Shown: in pieces, positions 22,906-33,546 of the stretch
Numbering within the stretch: position 1 is the stretch's first letter
Layout: every line of letters begins with the position of its first letter
Assembly: GCF_963678635.1 (NCBI RefSeq)
Contig: NC_087064.1
Span: forward strand, 54,196,338-54,260,337
Length of the DNA: 64,000 nucleotides
Source: Symsagittifera roscoffensis
Taxonomy: Eukaryota > Xenacoelomorpha > Acoela > Convolutidae
Direction: 5' to 3'
Position numbers and translations under genes: made by a program
Notes under the pieces: model-generated
The model's database searches: none
Told to the model about the DNA's origin: nothing
What the model saw: the letters and a program-made list of their open reading frames with translations, nothing else

Positions 22906-23030
22906 GTTAAGCCATATGGGAAATTTATAAATTATCTGTCATTTGGGAATTTTTTTGAAAATCATGCCATTTGAGAATTTTTAAGTTTTTATACCATTTG
23001 AGAATTATGCTATGAGACGTAATCATGATA
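22906..23030 (+). repeat. 'ATGCCATTTGAGAATT' dispersed repeat
   Basis: CCAT.TGGGAA, GTCATTTGGGAAT, ATGCCATTTGAGAAT and ACCATTTGAGAATTATGC follow one another and end in TGAGACGTAATCA. This matches the arrangement and ending at 8800-8870. Confidence 0.55.
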
Positions 23031-24008
23031 ATCCAATTTAATTGATTGTAATCAATTCTTTTTCTTTTCTGATTAGACAAATCCACGGAAATCCACTAAA
23101 ATGATAATAACTACACATTATCGCCGGATAAAACAGAATAATCGGAGAAAATTCCTGCGGGTAACTTAATGTCAATTTTTTGCTAAGGATGATCAGCTGA
23201 GGTTACCGATGTTCTGTTGTTCTTTTGACGGCGAAAATTTGTTTGCTTAGTAACTGAAAAGCAAATTTTTATACTTTGATTTCTTTTTCATTTTCGTGTT
23301 GGCCAAATTTTTTTTTCCAGGCACAAATTTCCGGATTAATTCTTATGTTTGCTTACAAATAGTGAGTTCCCTGATCGTCCTTGAATCAGCAAACAACAAT
23401 GAGAATGTTTGATGATTAGTCCGGAAAAAATCAACCAAACCACGTACAAGGTGTTTTTATTACTGTTTTTTTTTGTTAAAAAAGCTAGAAGTCTAAAAGC
23501 TTCACCAGCTAAGTCACAAAAATTTTGAGAATAATGGACTTGTAAATAATAGTTTGAAATACAGAATAGAAAAAAAATGAACATACTTTAGCTCAAAGAC
23601 TATGTGGAAAAAGTATCTAATTTTCTCTTGTTGCTCACAAAAAAAGAAGAAAAAAATACATAACAAAAATTTTGTAGTAGGACTGGTTTTTTACGAGCAA
23701 TGCTTTTTGGGAAACTTAAAAAAAAATTTTTGACTTATCAATTGAACGTTTGTATGATTTTTTGTTGGAGTTTAAAAACATTTTTTTCTGTTAAACGCTC
23801 ATAATCATTATATTCCACAACATGTAAGCGACATTAATTTAAATCTAAAATGAACAGGGCATAATTTGTGGTCTTAGCAATACTTAACCGGACTCAAAAA
23901 ATCTCTCAAGGTCACTTAGATAGCGTGCAAGAGATAAAACAGGACAAAAAAATCGAGAAAACGTTTTAAAAAACTCTTACAGTTTTTTTACGATGTTATT
24001 ACGTTAAC
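23031..24008. other. AT-rich intergenic sequence
   Basis: There are short frames only, and no recognised family or domain. Confidence 0.4.
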
Positions 24009-24352
24009 TAATTAAAAAACTGAAGGTTACTCGAATTTTATCCAATTGCCCTTCTTTTAGCCAAAAGAAGGGTAGTCAAATCATTCAGCGCTTCACCTTG
24101 GTGCGAAGATTTTTGTTGTTCCAAATTTTGAAGAAAACTGCGGATCCCCGCACGCGCAAATTTAATTCAAAAAATTGTTTCTTCGGCCGCGCAATGATTT
24201 TTTTAAGTCGGGTAGTTTGGCAATTTTCAAACGACCATGCTTACATAAAAACTAATTTACGAGCAGCATTTTATTTAAACTACCGTGTTAGTTTCGAGCG
24301 CAATGAAATCTATCGCGTGCTTCAAAACTTCCACCACGAATTGCTCCTTTAA
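24009..24352 (+). other. Open frame of about 114 codons, uncertain exon
   Basis: One plus-strand frame is open from about 24009 to the TAA at 24350-24352. It has no good ATG near its beginning; the first in-frame Met is internal (RAMIFLS). The translated segment is basic and aromatic-rich (KKTADPRTRKFNSKN... then RVSFERNEIYRVLQNFHHEL). It is GC-richer than its surroundings, and a TTCTTTTAG acceptor-like site ends at about 24060. I recognise no domain. With thousands of random frames in AT-rich DNA, a few this long are expected by chance. The hairpin at 24049-24072 (CCCTTCTTTT / AAAAGAAGGG, 4-base loop) lies inside it. Confidence 0.2.
24049..24072. repeat. Perfect 10-bp stem, 4-base loop hairpin
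   Basis: CCCTTCTTTT is followed by AGCC and then AAAAGAAGGG. No U-tract follows, and in a eukaryotic setting a terminator role is unsupported. It is listed as a structural oddity. Confidence 0.8.
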
Positions 24353-24559
24353 AAGAGTAGTGTTTTGAAAAAACAGGTCAAAAAAGCGTTTTGTGATTAA
24401 GTCAATCTGGTGTAAAAGATAAGTTATTTGCTTCGAGATCTTTCAAAGCAGTTTCAGATGTTTATGCATGATCGACTCAAAAAGATTGTTGTGTAGAGCT
24501 AAAATGATTCAGCTGAATTATTAAAAAAAGATTCAATCACTCAACAAAATTGGTATTCT

Positions 24560-25640
24560 AAAAGTCAATTTTAGTTTGAGCTAGATAGCTATACCATATA
24601 ATGTTCGACCCGTTGGTTTAACTGAAAGCCATAAACTCCATGATTACATTTTGTCTTAAAGCCTCTTTTGTTTAGAGATTTTATCCTAATAACGAGCTTT
24701 TCTTCCGGTTATCAGTTTTTTATAACTACTGGAAGTGCCCTAATGACTTCGTCAAAAGGAAGTGCTTATAATAAAAGGACTTAATTTTAGAAAACTTTTC
24801 AAAAACTTTCAGCAATTATCGCGTTCTCTTTTCTAACCAATTTGTTATATTTTCCTTTGTTATTCACTTTTTCGACTTCATCTCTGACTAATAGCTTGAA
24901 TTTTAAAATTTTTCTAACAAAACGGCTAAATACGGATCACTTATTGTATTTATTTAACCAAAATATACAAAAGTATAACAAAAAAATAACTCTGCTGCAT
25001 CTTTTTTTTTTCAAATTTCTTTGTTCTTCGTTGGTTGAAGTCAGAACAATAAAAACTATTGGAAAAACTCCAAGCTAGAGGTGATTTATAAAAAAACTTA
25101 CGGTATCTCATTAATTTAACCTTTAAAATGATTTTGATTGTTCACAAGGAATTACCTCGAAAAATTCCACAAACATTAAAGTTAGAGAGGGAAGAGTTAT
25201 GCCACAATGACAGATCCATTGGGTTATTTGAAGGGTATATTTTCCATTTATACGCTTCGTTTTTGACCTTTTTTCGGGAAAATTAAATTGATAACGAGTT
25301 TCGTACCCGGCTATCAAGTTTCCTTAAGTACTGGTTTCCTTTTTTAACTAAATGTTTTAACATTAATGACTTCTTCGTTATTGGGAAGCAGCGATAATAA
25401 ATTTTATTTTGCTAGAAAACCTTTTCCAAGATCCAAGATTCAACAAATACTGCATCCATTTTCTCAACTGGGCCTGAACCGATCTGGTATGTTTCCTTTT
25501 TGTTTGCCCCTTTTTATTTCTTCTCTGAAGTATAGCTTGATTTCTGAAACTTCTCAAAAAAGCGATTAAAACTTTTTCTGATAATGAACTTTCCATTTAT
25601 TGTATATGTTCCATTGAAATCTATAGCTGAAATACCATCA
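24560..25640 (+). repeat. Diverged tandem duplication, about 595-bp offset
   Basis: Two units align in order. ATAACGAG.TTT..T.CCGG.TATCA occurs near 24690 and 25284, then ACT.GGAAG...AATGACTTCGTC / AATGACTTCTTCGTTATTGG, then AGAAAAC.TTTTC. Later come TTTC.TTTGTT and TTCTCTGA.T.ATAGCTTGA near 24880 and 25528. Finally the GCTAAATACGGATCACTTATTGTAT region matches ...TTTCCATTTATTGTATATG. Short ORFs in each unit are not shared in frame, so the duplicated segment does not look coding. Confidence 0.55.
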
Positions 25641-25891
25641 AAGCTACAATTCATATAACAGAGTAGCTGTCTAAATTATTTTGTTTTACTCTATCAGCAA
25701 CAAAAGGGGCCACTATTTTGGGCAAAAACTAAATAGGGCGAAACTAAATTGTTAGTTTTAGGCAAACATTTCAATTTTAAAGAAAAAGTATATTTTAGCA
25801 AAAAGCCCGCTTTTGATTAAAGACGTCATTCGGTTGCTGCATAACAAAAGAAAATTGAGCAAAGCTTAAAACTGCAAGTTAGAACCCGTCA

Positions 25892-25996
25892 GACGTGTTG
25901 CGAGGTTGCCAGGGGTAGGACTCAAAAGTTAGTCCGGGTTATCGCCGCGAAGCAGCGACCAGCGCGCAGCCCTTTCACCGGCGCCTTTGAACCGAC
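25892..25996 (+). repeat. GC-rich island, copy 2 of dispersed motif
   Basis: It shares ACGTGTTGCGAGGTTGCCA, GGGTAGGACT and CACCGGCGCCTTTGAACCG with 5481-5571. It is the most GC-rich 100 bases left of the satellite (ATCGCCGCGAAGCAGCGACC, AGCGCGCAGCCC). A T-rich tract follows (ATTTTTTTC). A Pol III-derived SINE fragment is one possibility, but no A/B-box pair or tRNA fold is evident. Confidence 0.55.
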
Positions 25997-27386
25997 AATC
26001 GGCTAATTTTTTTCAACTGCTTCTTGCCGATGCCTTCTGGTAGTTAAATTTTTCTATAGCACTCATTTTTATTTTCGTCAAATAAAGTTTTTGTCTAATA
26101 GTGAGGTTTCTGCTCTATTGCGTGTAATCCATCCGAATACCAAGGATTATAACATCAAAAAATCCAATTTTAAAGAATCTGTTTTATTGTCTTCATAGAT
26201 CATGATTGTGATGAAACCTATTCTTCACTTATAGCTTCCATTCGCACGTGAGTATCAAATGAATCAGCAAGAATCTGCTTTAATCACTCAATTTGACGGT
26301 CTACAGAAAAAAATCATAGTCGATTGAAAAATCTGAAATGAAAAATGACAACTTCCAACTGTTATTATAGATATATTTGATTTTCAGGAACTATAAATAT
26401 CAAAACAATTTTTTTTTTTGCAAAGCAAAAAAGTGATGTTTCACTTTGGAGGTCTTTTTAACCTTCAACCCCACCTGCAAATTTTTGTTCCGACCACTGA
26501 AAGTGAGGAGAACTCTGTATTCAAGTGTGTCGCAATGTTTTAGTTGTCGCATCTCTCCCGAGTAATAAATCACCTTGTACTGTCTTCGCGCTATTTTTCT
26601 TTGAAATCTTCTAAAATTTTGTAACCGAAATCTACACCAGACTATTTTAAAGTCAGAATCAGTCGGACATTTAACGGACCATGTTTGGAAGAAAATCTCC
26701 CCCGCATCTTTTCCCTCGTGCATTTGACTCGCTCACAACAGTATGACTCTCCCTTATTTTACAATATCCATATATACTACCAATTCTCTGAAGTCGCCGT
26801 CAAGAGAATATACAGTAAATTGCTGAGGAAGCGACGCTTTTTGGCTTGTTTTCTTTTGGGAAAGTTAGGTCTTGATAAGATTTTGGGAGCGCTCGAAAAA
26901 TCATTTTAGAGATCTAGGTTAAAATTTGACTCCATCAAGACAATCCTGGATTCGGCACTAGTTTTTGGCGGTTCGATTTGATACAGCCGCATTATTTGTT
27001 CTATTTTAACGTTTCAATGAATCAAAACAAATTTTTAAGCGTTTGAATTAAAACATATGTCATACAGAATTTAGAATTCACAAAATTAGTTGGCGAGGAC
27101 ACGTTATAAATTATCAAAACTATTCGTTTTTTAATTAAAATTATTGCAATTATCGCAAAAAGTAAATATAATTTGAGGAAAGCTCAACTGAAAATGCTGG
27201 GTTGTACATCATTCGGGTACTCGTTTAGAAGTATAAGACCGCCGTTTTTGGTGAGTCAAATTCAAAGGCTCGTTTAGAAGCGTGGTCCCGCCAAGCCACT
27301 GGAAATGCACCTAAAGTACTTCAGTTGGATGAAAACCAAAAGCAGTTTTGTAAACCTTTCTTCATAAGGTTTGCCTTTAAAATAGA
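25997..27386. other. Intergenic sequence with two weak overlapping ORFs
   Basis: The minus-strand frame 26400-26723 has a true ATG and 107 codons. It is basic and has several Cys and Trp (TWSVKCPTDSDFKIVWCRFR). It overlaps a plus-strand frame at 26685-26909. Neither has a domain I recognise. The region 26450-26900 is mildly GC-richer than its surroundings, so a transposon-derived or real exon cannot be excluded. Confidence 0.25.
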
Positions 27387-27930
27387 ACAAGACTGCTCGT
27401 ATCAGGGCGAAGCCTTGAAGCTTCCGACTGCCTTTCACAGTTTATTGAGCAGCAGTAACACATAAAAAAATGAAATGAAATAAAATAAAACGAATTTTTT
27501 TTCTTCTTAAATTTGAAATTTTTTATGAAAACCATCCCCCCACACGCCATATAAAGTACAAAAAGATAGATTTTGTTCCTTGAAATAAATCAAATATGGC
27601 AAATAAGCTTCGTTCAACCAATTTGGAACGATTTATAAGACGGATTAAATCTCCGCTTACGCGTTAATAGCGCGAATTATATTGCGCGTTAAATGTCCCA
27701 TATTGGTCAAAATGGTCAAAATGGCAATCTTTAAACCTTCATAACTCTACGAAAAATGATCACAGGTAAAATATCTTTTCAAATTTAAGCTCAGGGCAAC
27801 AATGCCTTTCGAATGATATAAAAAATTCCGTCAAAAATGTCTAGTTAAAAAGTCGAAATTTGTCTGAGGAAAAAAACCCACCCCGAGCACAAATATTCCG
27901 TTTTTTTTTCGTACCGAAAGTCGGAACAAT
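27387..27930 (-). mobile_element. HINE/Helentron-like element, full-length copy (minus)
   Basis: This is the inverse of the plus-strand copies. It starts (as its 3' end) with ACAAGACTGCTCGTATCAGG, then the GGGCGAAGCCTT hairpin, then CTTCCGACTGCC. It ends (as its 5' end) with GTACCGAAAGTCGGAAC, preceded by ACCCACCCCGAGCACAAATA. The interior retains CCCCCCACACGCCATATAAA, TTAAATCTCCGCTTACGCG and ATGATCACAGGTAAAATATC. It forms an inverted pair with the copy at 28613-29142, about 680 bp away. Confidence 0.82.
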
Positions 27931-28458
27931 AATTCTCTTAAAACAATGGATCTTGTTTATTGGACGCCAAACTGTTTTTATCCAACATTGTGGTATCAAT
28001 TAGCAAGAGAGAAACCTATATGAATGAACTGTTGAAAGAAAGTCCGATTGTCTTATTTGTGTTTCGACTTTTCAAGAAATCGACGGTCGACGTGATTTGT
28101 TCTGCTAAGTCAGCTAATTAGTCCGGTCAGTTTCCTACTCGGTGTATTTTATATCAATAAGCTCTGAGATTAGTGTTCGCGGATTGCGGAAAAACCAAAG
28201 ATAATAATCAAAATATTAGGAATCATTTCCTATCTTTATCAAAATTTACCATCACAAAATGTTTTATCGTTTTCAGGCTAGCCAAAAATAAACCAAGAAT
28301 ACTCACTGCTCTTCTAGATAAAATCAACCCTGAAACAATTCATCAGAAAAAATAATTTTAAGGTTAACAAATTAATTTAGTTTACCAAACTCAAAGACTT
28401 AGATTAGGAGCATTCGCTTCAGATTTTTTAAGCGAAAAACTCATTGGTCTACTCTTAG

Positions 28459-28515
28459 AACAAAACTGCTCGTATCAGGCCGAGAAGCTGCCTATTCCGT
28501 CTGCTAAATAAAGCC
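28459..28515 (-). mobile_element. HINE/Helentron-like 3'-end fragment (minus)
   Basis: AACAAAACTGCTCGTATCAGG followed by CCGAGAAGCTGCC and TTCCGTCTGC is a diverged copy of the family 3' terminus. It lies between the two full-length copies and contains no interior. Confidence 0.6.
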
Positions 28516-28612
28516 TTTCTTTTCTCCATATTCATTAAAATACATCCATAAATACTCCATCTTGATATCTGCAAACAGTTAATTAGTGTAAATTGCATAT
28601 CATTACAGTTTT

Positions 28613-29142
28613 TGTTCCGACTTTCGATACGAAAGTAACGGAATATTTGTGCTCGGGGTGGGTTTTTTTTTCTTCAGACAAATTTCGACTTTTGAACTAG
28701 CCTTTTTTGACGGAATTTTTTTATATCATTCAAAAGGGATTGTTGTCCTGAGCTTAAATTTGAAAAGATATTTCACCTGTGATCAATTTTCGTAAAGTTA
28801 TGGGGGTTTAAAGATTGGCATTTTGGCCAATTTGGGACAATTAACGCGCGATATATTTTGCGCTATTAACGCGTAAGCGGAGAATTAATCCGTCTTAGAA
28901 ATCGTTCCAAATTGGTTGAAAGAAGTTTATTTGCCATAATTGATTTGTTACTAGAAGCTAAATTTATCACTTTGTACTTTATACGGCGTGTGGGGGGATG
29001 ATTTTCACAAAAAATCTCAAAATTTTTTTACAATTTTTTTTTTCATTTTCTTATGTTTAATTTTTTCATCATATTTCTGCTTTATAGACCGTAAAAGGCA
29101 GTCGGAACATTCAGGGCTTCGCCCTGATACGAGCAGTCTTGT
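28613..29142 (+). mobile_element. HINE/Helentron-like element, best full-length copy
   Basis: The 5' end has GTTCCGACT, then the hairpin CTTTCGATACGAAAG, then TAACGGAATATTTGTGCTCG and GGGTGGGTTTTTTTTTCTTC. The 3' end has AGTCGGAAC, then the hairpin AGGGCTTCGCCCT, then GATACGAGCAGTCTTG. The element starts after TTTTT and ends before T, with no target duplication. The length is about 530 bp with no coding capacity. The 9-bp 5' sequence and its inverse upstream of the 3' hairpin are the 'asymmetric terminal inverted repeats' known for Helentron/HINE elements. No autonomous partner is in the window. Confidence 0.85.
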
Positions 29143-29418
29143 ATTTGTTTAGTTTCAACTGAAAATTAAGTTGAAATACTCTCAAAATCAGTTTTTGACA
29201 AAAATAGAGAGACCTTTTTATGTAACTTAAATGGACAAAAACTTTTAAAAAATATCGCAACCTATTTCTTAGGTAATTTTTGCCTTTTTTCATTATCAAA
29301 TCATAGTTCAACTTAAGCTACATATTTTCTCAAAAATATTTTCTAATGTGAATAGTTCAAACATTATGTGAGAATGGTCTCGTCTCATTGAGACCCAATC
29401 AAAAAATGGCCTCATGTA

Positions 29419-29848
29419 TGCACACTCAAGGGCGGGGGGGTTCTTGGGCCCCTTTCTTCAGGGTTTCGATCCCCACACCAACCAAAGATTTCCCCTTTGG
29501 TATCATTTTGTGGTATCCATTTTTGGTTAACAACCCTGAATTTTTTCTAAATGTGCCTTCGGCTCCAACATATACTAATTTGAAGAGGATTGCGCGCCGA
29601 GAAAACGCAAATTTTGTTTTGGTAAAAATTTCTAAAAAATTTCAAAAAAGGGGCATTTTTGACCTGTTTTATTTTTTCACAATAGTATCAAAATAGGGTT
29701 TGTATGAAACAAGATTATGTTTTTTCAAGATAAGTCTTTTAATAGTTTTTTGGGGTCTTGAGAAATTTTGGTGATTAAAAAAAGTCAAAACTTTTTTTAG
29801 AAAAACCGCCCCCCCTCCAAAAATCTAAGATTTGCCCCTGTGCACACT
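29419..29848 (+). mobile_element. hAT-like MITE with 8-bp target-site duplication (second copy)
   Basis: The element proper is 29427-29840 (414 bp). It begins CAAGGGCGGGGGGG and ends ...TAAGATTTGCCCCTG, and is flanked by TGCACACT on both sides (29419-29426 and 29841-29848). It has a G-rich left end and a C-rich tract before the right end, as does the copy at 2658-3066. The interior carries a 102-codon frame (29388-29696) with no domain, which I regard as chance. The 8-bp duplication supports hAT mobilisation by a transposase supplied elsewhere. Confidence 0.85.
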
Positions 29849-29926
29849 TATTATATGCCCACTGATTTTCATTCATTCGAAAATGAGGGTTGGTTAATCC
29901 TCCGAATTCAAAATTAATCGAGGTTA

Positions 29927-30065
29927 AAATCACGACTAGTATTGTTCTTATATGCTATCATATTTGCGCCCCCCTCCCTAACAAGTAATTTCTGAGGTGC
30001 AAAGGATTTTCTTTAAGATCACGACTATCTATGTTTTTATATGATATCACATTTATGATATCGAG
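29927..30065 (+). repeat. Small local duplication, 88-bp offset
   Basis: TCACGACTA followed by T.TTCTTATATG.TATCA.ATTT occurs near 29931 and again near 30019. A C-rich stretch (GCGCCCCCCTCCCTA, near 29967) lies between. Confidence 0.6.
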
Positions 30066-32282
30066 TACTCTTTGAGGGGCTTGAAATTATGCGAATTAAG
30101 ATGCATCCATTTGCCAAGGCTCCTTTTCATTTCACGCTGAATAGTAGTTAGAATATAAAAATCAATTTGATTGACACGAAACCCCTTCCCATCAAGAGTT
30201 CGACGACCTCTTCACCCATAGGGTTTCCTTTTTTGGAACTAATTTTTGCCATTGTATATATTTTGACATATCGACCCTAAACATTTCTTATTGCTTCTCC
30301 GTAGCCAAAATATTTATTGGTTTTGCTGGCAAGTGCATGTAAAAAACACATCGCCATTCGAAACCTCAAGAAACCCGCAAGAAAAAGTAACTGATTGATA
30401 AAATATATGTAATTTTTTTGGTTTCACGTTCAGGTGATCTCAGAAAAAGTAATTTGTCGATAAAAAGGAGCGAACAACAAAATGTTTTTTTTTAAGGATA
30501 CCCTCAGTAAAAATGTCCTTGATTTACTTTGACCACAAAAGTCTTTTTTTTTGGTAACTTCAAAATAAAATTTGACTGTTTAAACCCACTTGGATTATTG
30601 AAATTTGATGCGCACGAAGTAGGCGCTACGCAAAGCTGAGAGAAAATAACTTCCCTTAAATTGATTATGCAAATTGAGTCCAATTGATTGTCACCAAAAC
30701 AAACTTAAGTCATTTGTTATAGAGTAGCTTTTTTGCCCTCCTTTTACTTTCACTTTATCCGTCCGAGGAAAAAATAGAACATTTTTGCGATAATATTCTT
30801 TATTTTTTTCTTTTCTTTGACGGCATAGCCTAACCACGTCTGCGCGCATCAGGTAACGCGTCCACACAATTGCTGCGAAAGTTTTTTAGAGTTTATGAGC
30901 TGTGAAAATGAAAAACTACAAGATTTAACAAGGGGAAAAAACGTAGCAAGCTTTTTCGGTCGCACTATATTATGGTGATATATTAATTAGTATTAGCGCA
31001 TAATCTGTGTCTACTAAAAGTTTAAACAAACTTTGCTCGATTCAAATTTAGTCGCCTCAAATTTTAAATAGCTAACTCAGTTCAATTTCTAACGAACTTA
31101 GAGCTGGTTTATTGCGAGGCTTTTGTTTAAGCTAAAATCTCATGCACTGAAGAGCCAAAAATAATTTGCACTAAAAGGCCGAAGAACTCAAGCTATAATC
31201 GTATGCACTAAAGGGTCCAAAATAAATTTTTCTACAAGTCACGCTAAGAATGATGGAATTGAACCTGGTTAACTCAAATATCAATCTCTCAAAACCTTTT
31301 CTATAGATTACTAGTAACATGATCAGGCTTTTCCGCTTCCATATTTTAGGTTTCCGTAATTAATTGAACAGGATCATTGTGTAAATTTTGCGACAATTGT
31401 ACTTAGATAAAAAAATACTATAATTAGGTGTTTCCAGGATACATATTCGATTATCATCTTGAAATTTTCCAAGAGATAACAATTTTGCGGAAATTTATCT
31501 AGCCTTATTTAGAGCTTATATTGGTTTATGAAATTACGCTCAATGAAAAAAATCTGTCAAGCTGAGATGCCTTGTCTGATTACAACATTTTACCATGGTT
31601 TTCGCGCTTACAAAAAATGCTTCTTATCGATTGTTATTGAGTAAAATTTTATGTAATTGATTATAATTTGTTTTGAATAGTTATTAAAATTTCTTCTCTG
31701 ATCGATTTAATTTCTTCAAAATATGATACTCATTGTTTATTTTTGTTCCTATTATTTGGAAAATGTGGAAGAAATTTGTATTCGGGTGTAATAAGGAACT
31801 TATAATCAGAATGTGTCGACTGATATATAATATTAAAGACATTTCATTTGTGATTCGAATAACCAAAAAAGTTTCCCAGTGTTGAGAAAAATCGGTTTGA
31901 CATTTTTGAGTTGTAGTCCGAATTCGGGCAAGTAAAGCGAGTAAAGTTCGTTGTTTATCAATTTTGGCCTTTTAGGCTACACAAATCTTTATTTTACTAA
32001 ACAAAAAACCAGTTTTGCAAGCTTTACTAAGAACGTTCTTGATCATAAAAATTTTCTTGCCAATTTAAAAAATTTTGGTGCAACAAAGTAGGATGAAATT
32101 TAGAATTTTTTTAACGATTTTTTTCTTTCATGTTTTCGTTTTTTTTTAGTTTTTGAAGACAATATTAGTGCTTTATGTCCAATTCAATCATTTTCTACGC
32201 GTTTGTATAGTTCTTTATCACACCACGCAGAGAAAACGACGCTAATTTGAAAGATTAAAAAAAATCTTTTCTGTAGTGTTTC
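30066..32282. other. AT-rich intergenic sequence
   Basis: No gene is recognised. A small two-copy repeat with 61-bp period lies at 31131-31245 (GCTA.AATC then ATGCACT.AAG.G.CCAAAA). The frames are 60 codons or shorter and lysine/isoleucine-rich, as expected of random AT-rich DNA. Confidence 0.4.
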
Positions 32283-32289
32283 ACGAATG

Positions 32290-32337
32290 TGGTCGGAACA
32301 TTTTGTGCTACTTGCAGAGCAACCGGCTATACTTGTT
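32290..32337 (+). mobile_element. HINE/Helentron-like variant 3'-end fragment
   Basis: GTGGTCGGAACATTTTGTGC, then CAGAGCAACCGGC and ACTTGTT, resembles the variant tail at about 17415-17440 rather than the standard hairpin tail. Confidence 0.45.
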
Positions 32338-32394
32338 TTAAATCAGAATAAATTGATATACTTTTTTTTGTAAATTTCAAATCATGCAAAAAGG

Positions 32395-33546
32395 CTCGGT
32401 TTGGGCTCTGTTTTTTTTCTGCTGATTGGGCTCGGTTGTTTTTTCTGCTGAAAAAATTATGCTTGATTGTGTTCTACTGAAAAATGTCGATATTTTAACT
32501 AAGATTTTTTGAACGATTTGGTTATATCAGCCAAAAGTGAACTATTTGCACTCTGCTCCATGAACTTTTAAAGGCAGTCGAAACATTCTAGACTTCGTCT
32601 TCCCGGGTTGACCTCCATACACCGAAAATGCTTATCATACAATTCCATACATCAAGTGTGTGGGAAAATGCTTGTCATACAATTTTCATACAATTTCTAA
32701 AAATGGTTGAAAACTGGTATAAACTTATTTCTGTGGCTGTTTGATTCTAATAAAACAGTCTGGTGATAAAAAACTGAGGTTTTCATTTTTTGAAAAAAAT
32801 GCTTATCATACAATTCCCATATATGGAAATTGTATGACTGGCATTTTTTTGATGGCGAAGTAATTTTGAAAGTTTGGCCCAAAAATTTTTTGTTTTTTTT
32901 TTCAACCGCAAATCGATTTTCGTACGCAAACAAACATTTTTCGAAAAAAAAAATTTTGCATGCAAAATTTAATATTTTGTGTGCATAACGTAGTCCTGGA
33001 TACGATAAAATTGGCTTTTATTTTCTTTTCACTTATTTTTTTTTTTCAAAAACGCTGAAAATTCCTCTTTCTTTTGCATGGGGTGTTAATTTACGCCTTG
33101 ATCAATGTATGATAATTTGAAAATTCAAAATTTAATATAATCATCATTAAAAAAAATTTGCCAAAAAATAAAAGTTTGTTACTTTTGTTATATCAATTGT
33201 GAAAGTCAGCCAAATTCAGGTAGTTTTCAATGCATTGTAAATGCAAGACCGTCCAACCTTTGGTGCTTTTGAGTAACCAAGGTCTTTGTCACTTGTGTTC
33301 GGTTGCAACGACAACCGAAAATTTTTCAGAAAATACATTTAGAAAGAAAAAATCAAAGTTTTTGGTTCTATGGGAAAACACCTATCATACAATTTTCATA
33401 TATGGAAAATGCCTATCATAGAGTTTTCATACAATTTTCTGTACGTATGGAATTGTATGAAATTGTATGACAAGAAGTTTCTCATATATGAAATTGTATG
33501 ATAAGAAGTTTTGGTCAACCCGGGTTGTTACGAACAGTCTTGTTCA
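32395..33546 (+). mobile_element. HINE/Helentron-like element, deleted and interrupted by B3
   Basis: Short remnants of the family lie left of B3: GGGCTCGGTTG, AACTAAGATTTTTTGAACG, TCTGCTCCATGAAC, then AAAGGCAGTCGAAACATTCT and AGACTTCGTCTT. The missing tail reappears immediately right of B3 as GTTACGAACAGTCTTGTT (33529-33546). The B3 transposon (32602-33524) is therefore inserted between the terminal hairpin and the CAGTCTTG tail of this copy. Most of the HINE interior is deleted. Confidence 0.7.
32602..33524 (+). mobile_element. Family B non-autonomous DNA transposon, intact copy (B3)
   Basis: This is the reference copy, 923 bp. Its ends are CCCGGGTTGACC (32602) and GGTCAACCCGGG (ending 33524), with further inverted similarity CTTATCATACAATT just inside both ends. 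The same motif (GCTTATCATACAATT / AATTGTATGATAAG) recurs several times inside, so the element has many potential fold-back pairings. The flanking TT on each side (GTCTT before, TTGTT after) may be a 2-bp target duplication. No coding sequence of note is present. The inserted-into sequence is a HINE tail. Confidence 0.82.

Noticed and set aside
24049-24072. A rho-independent terminator (perfect hairpin).
   Set aside because: No T-tract follows, the surroundings are eukaryotic, and there is no gene upstream for it to terminate.
29471-29486. GGGTTTCGATCCCC resembles a tRNA T-arm.
   Set aside because: No acceptor, D-arm or anticodon arm can be built upstream. The segment is part of the MITE left end.
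29388-29696. 102-codon plus-strand ORF.
   Set aside because: It lies almost wholly within the hAT-like MITE at 29427-29840 and crosses its left boundary, so it is a chance frame of a non-autonomous element.
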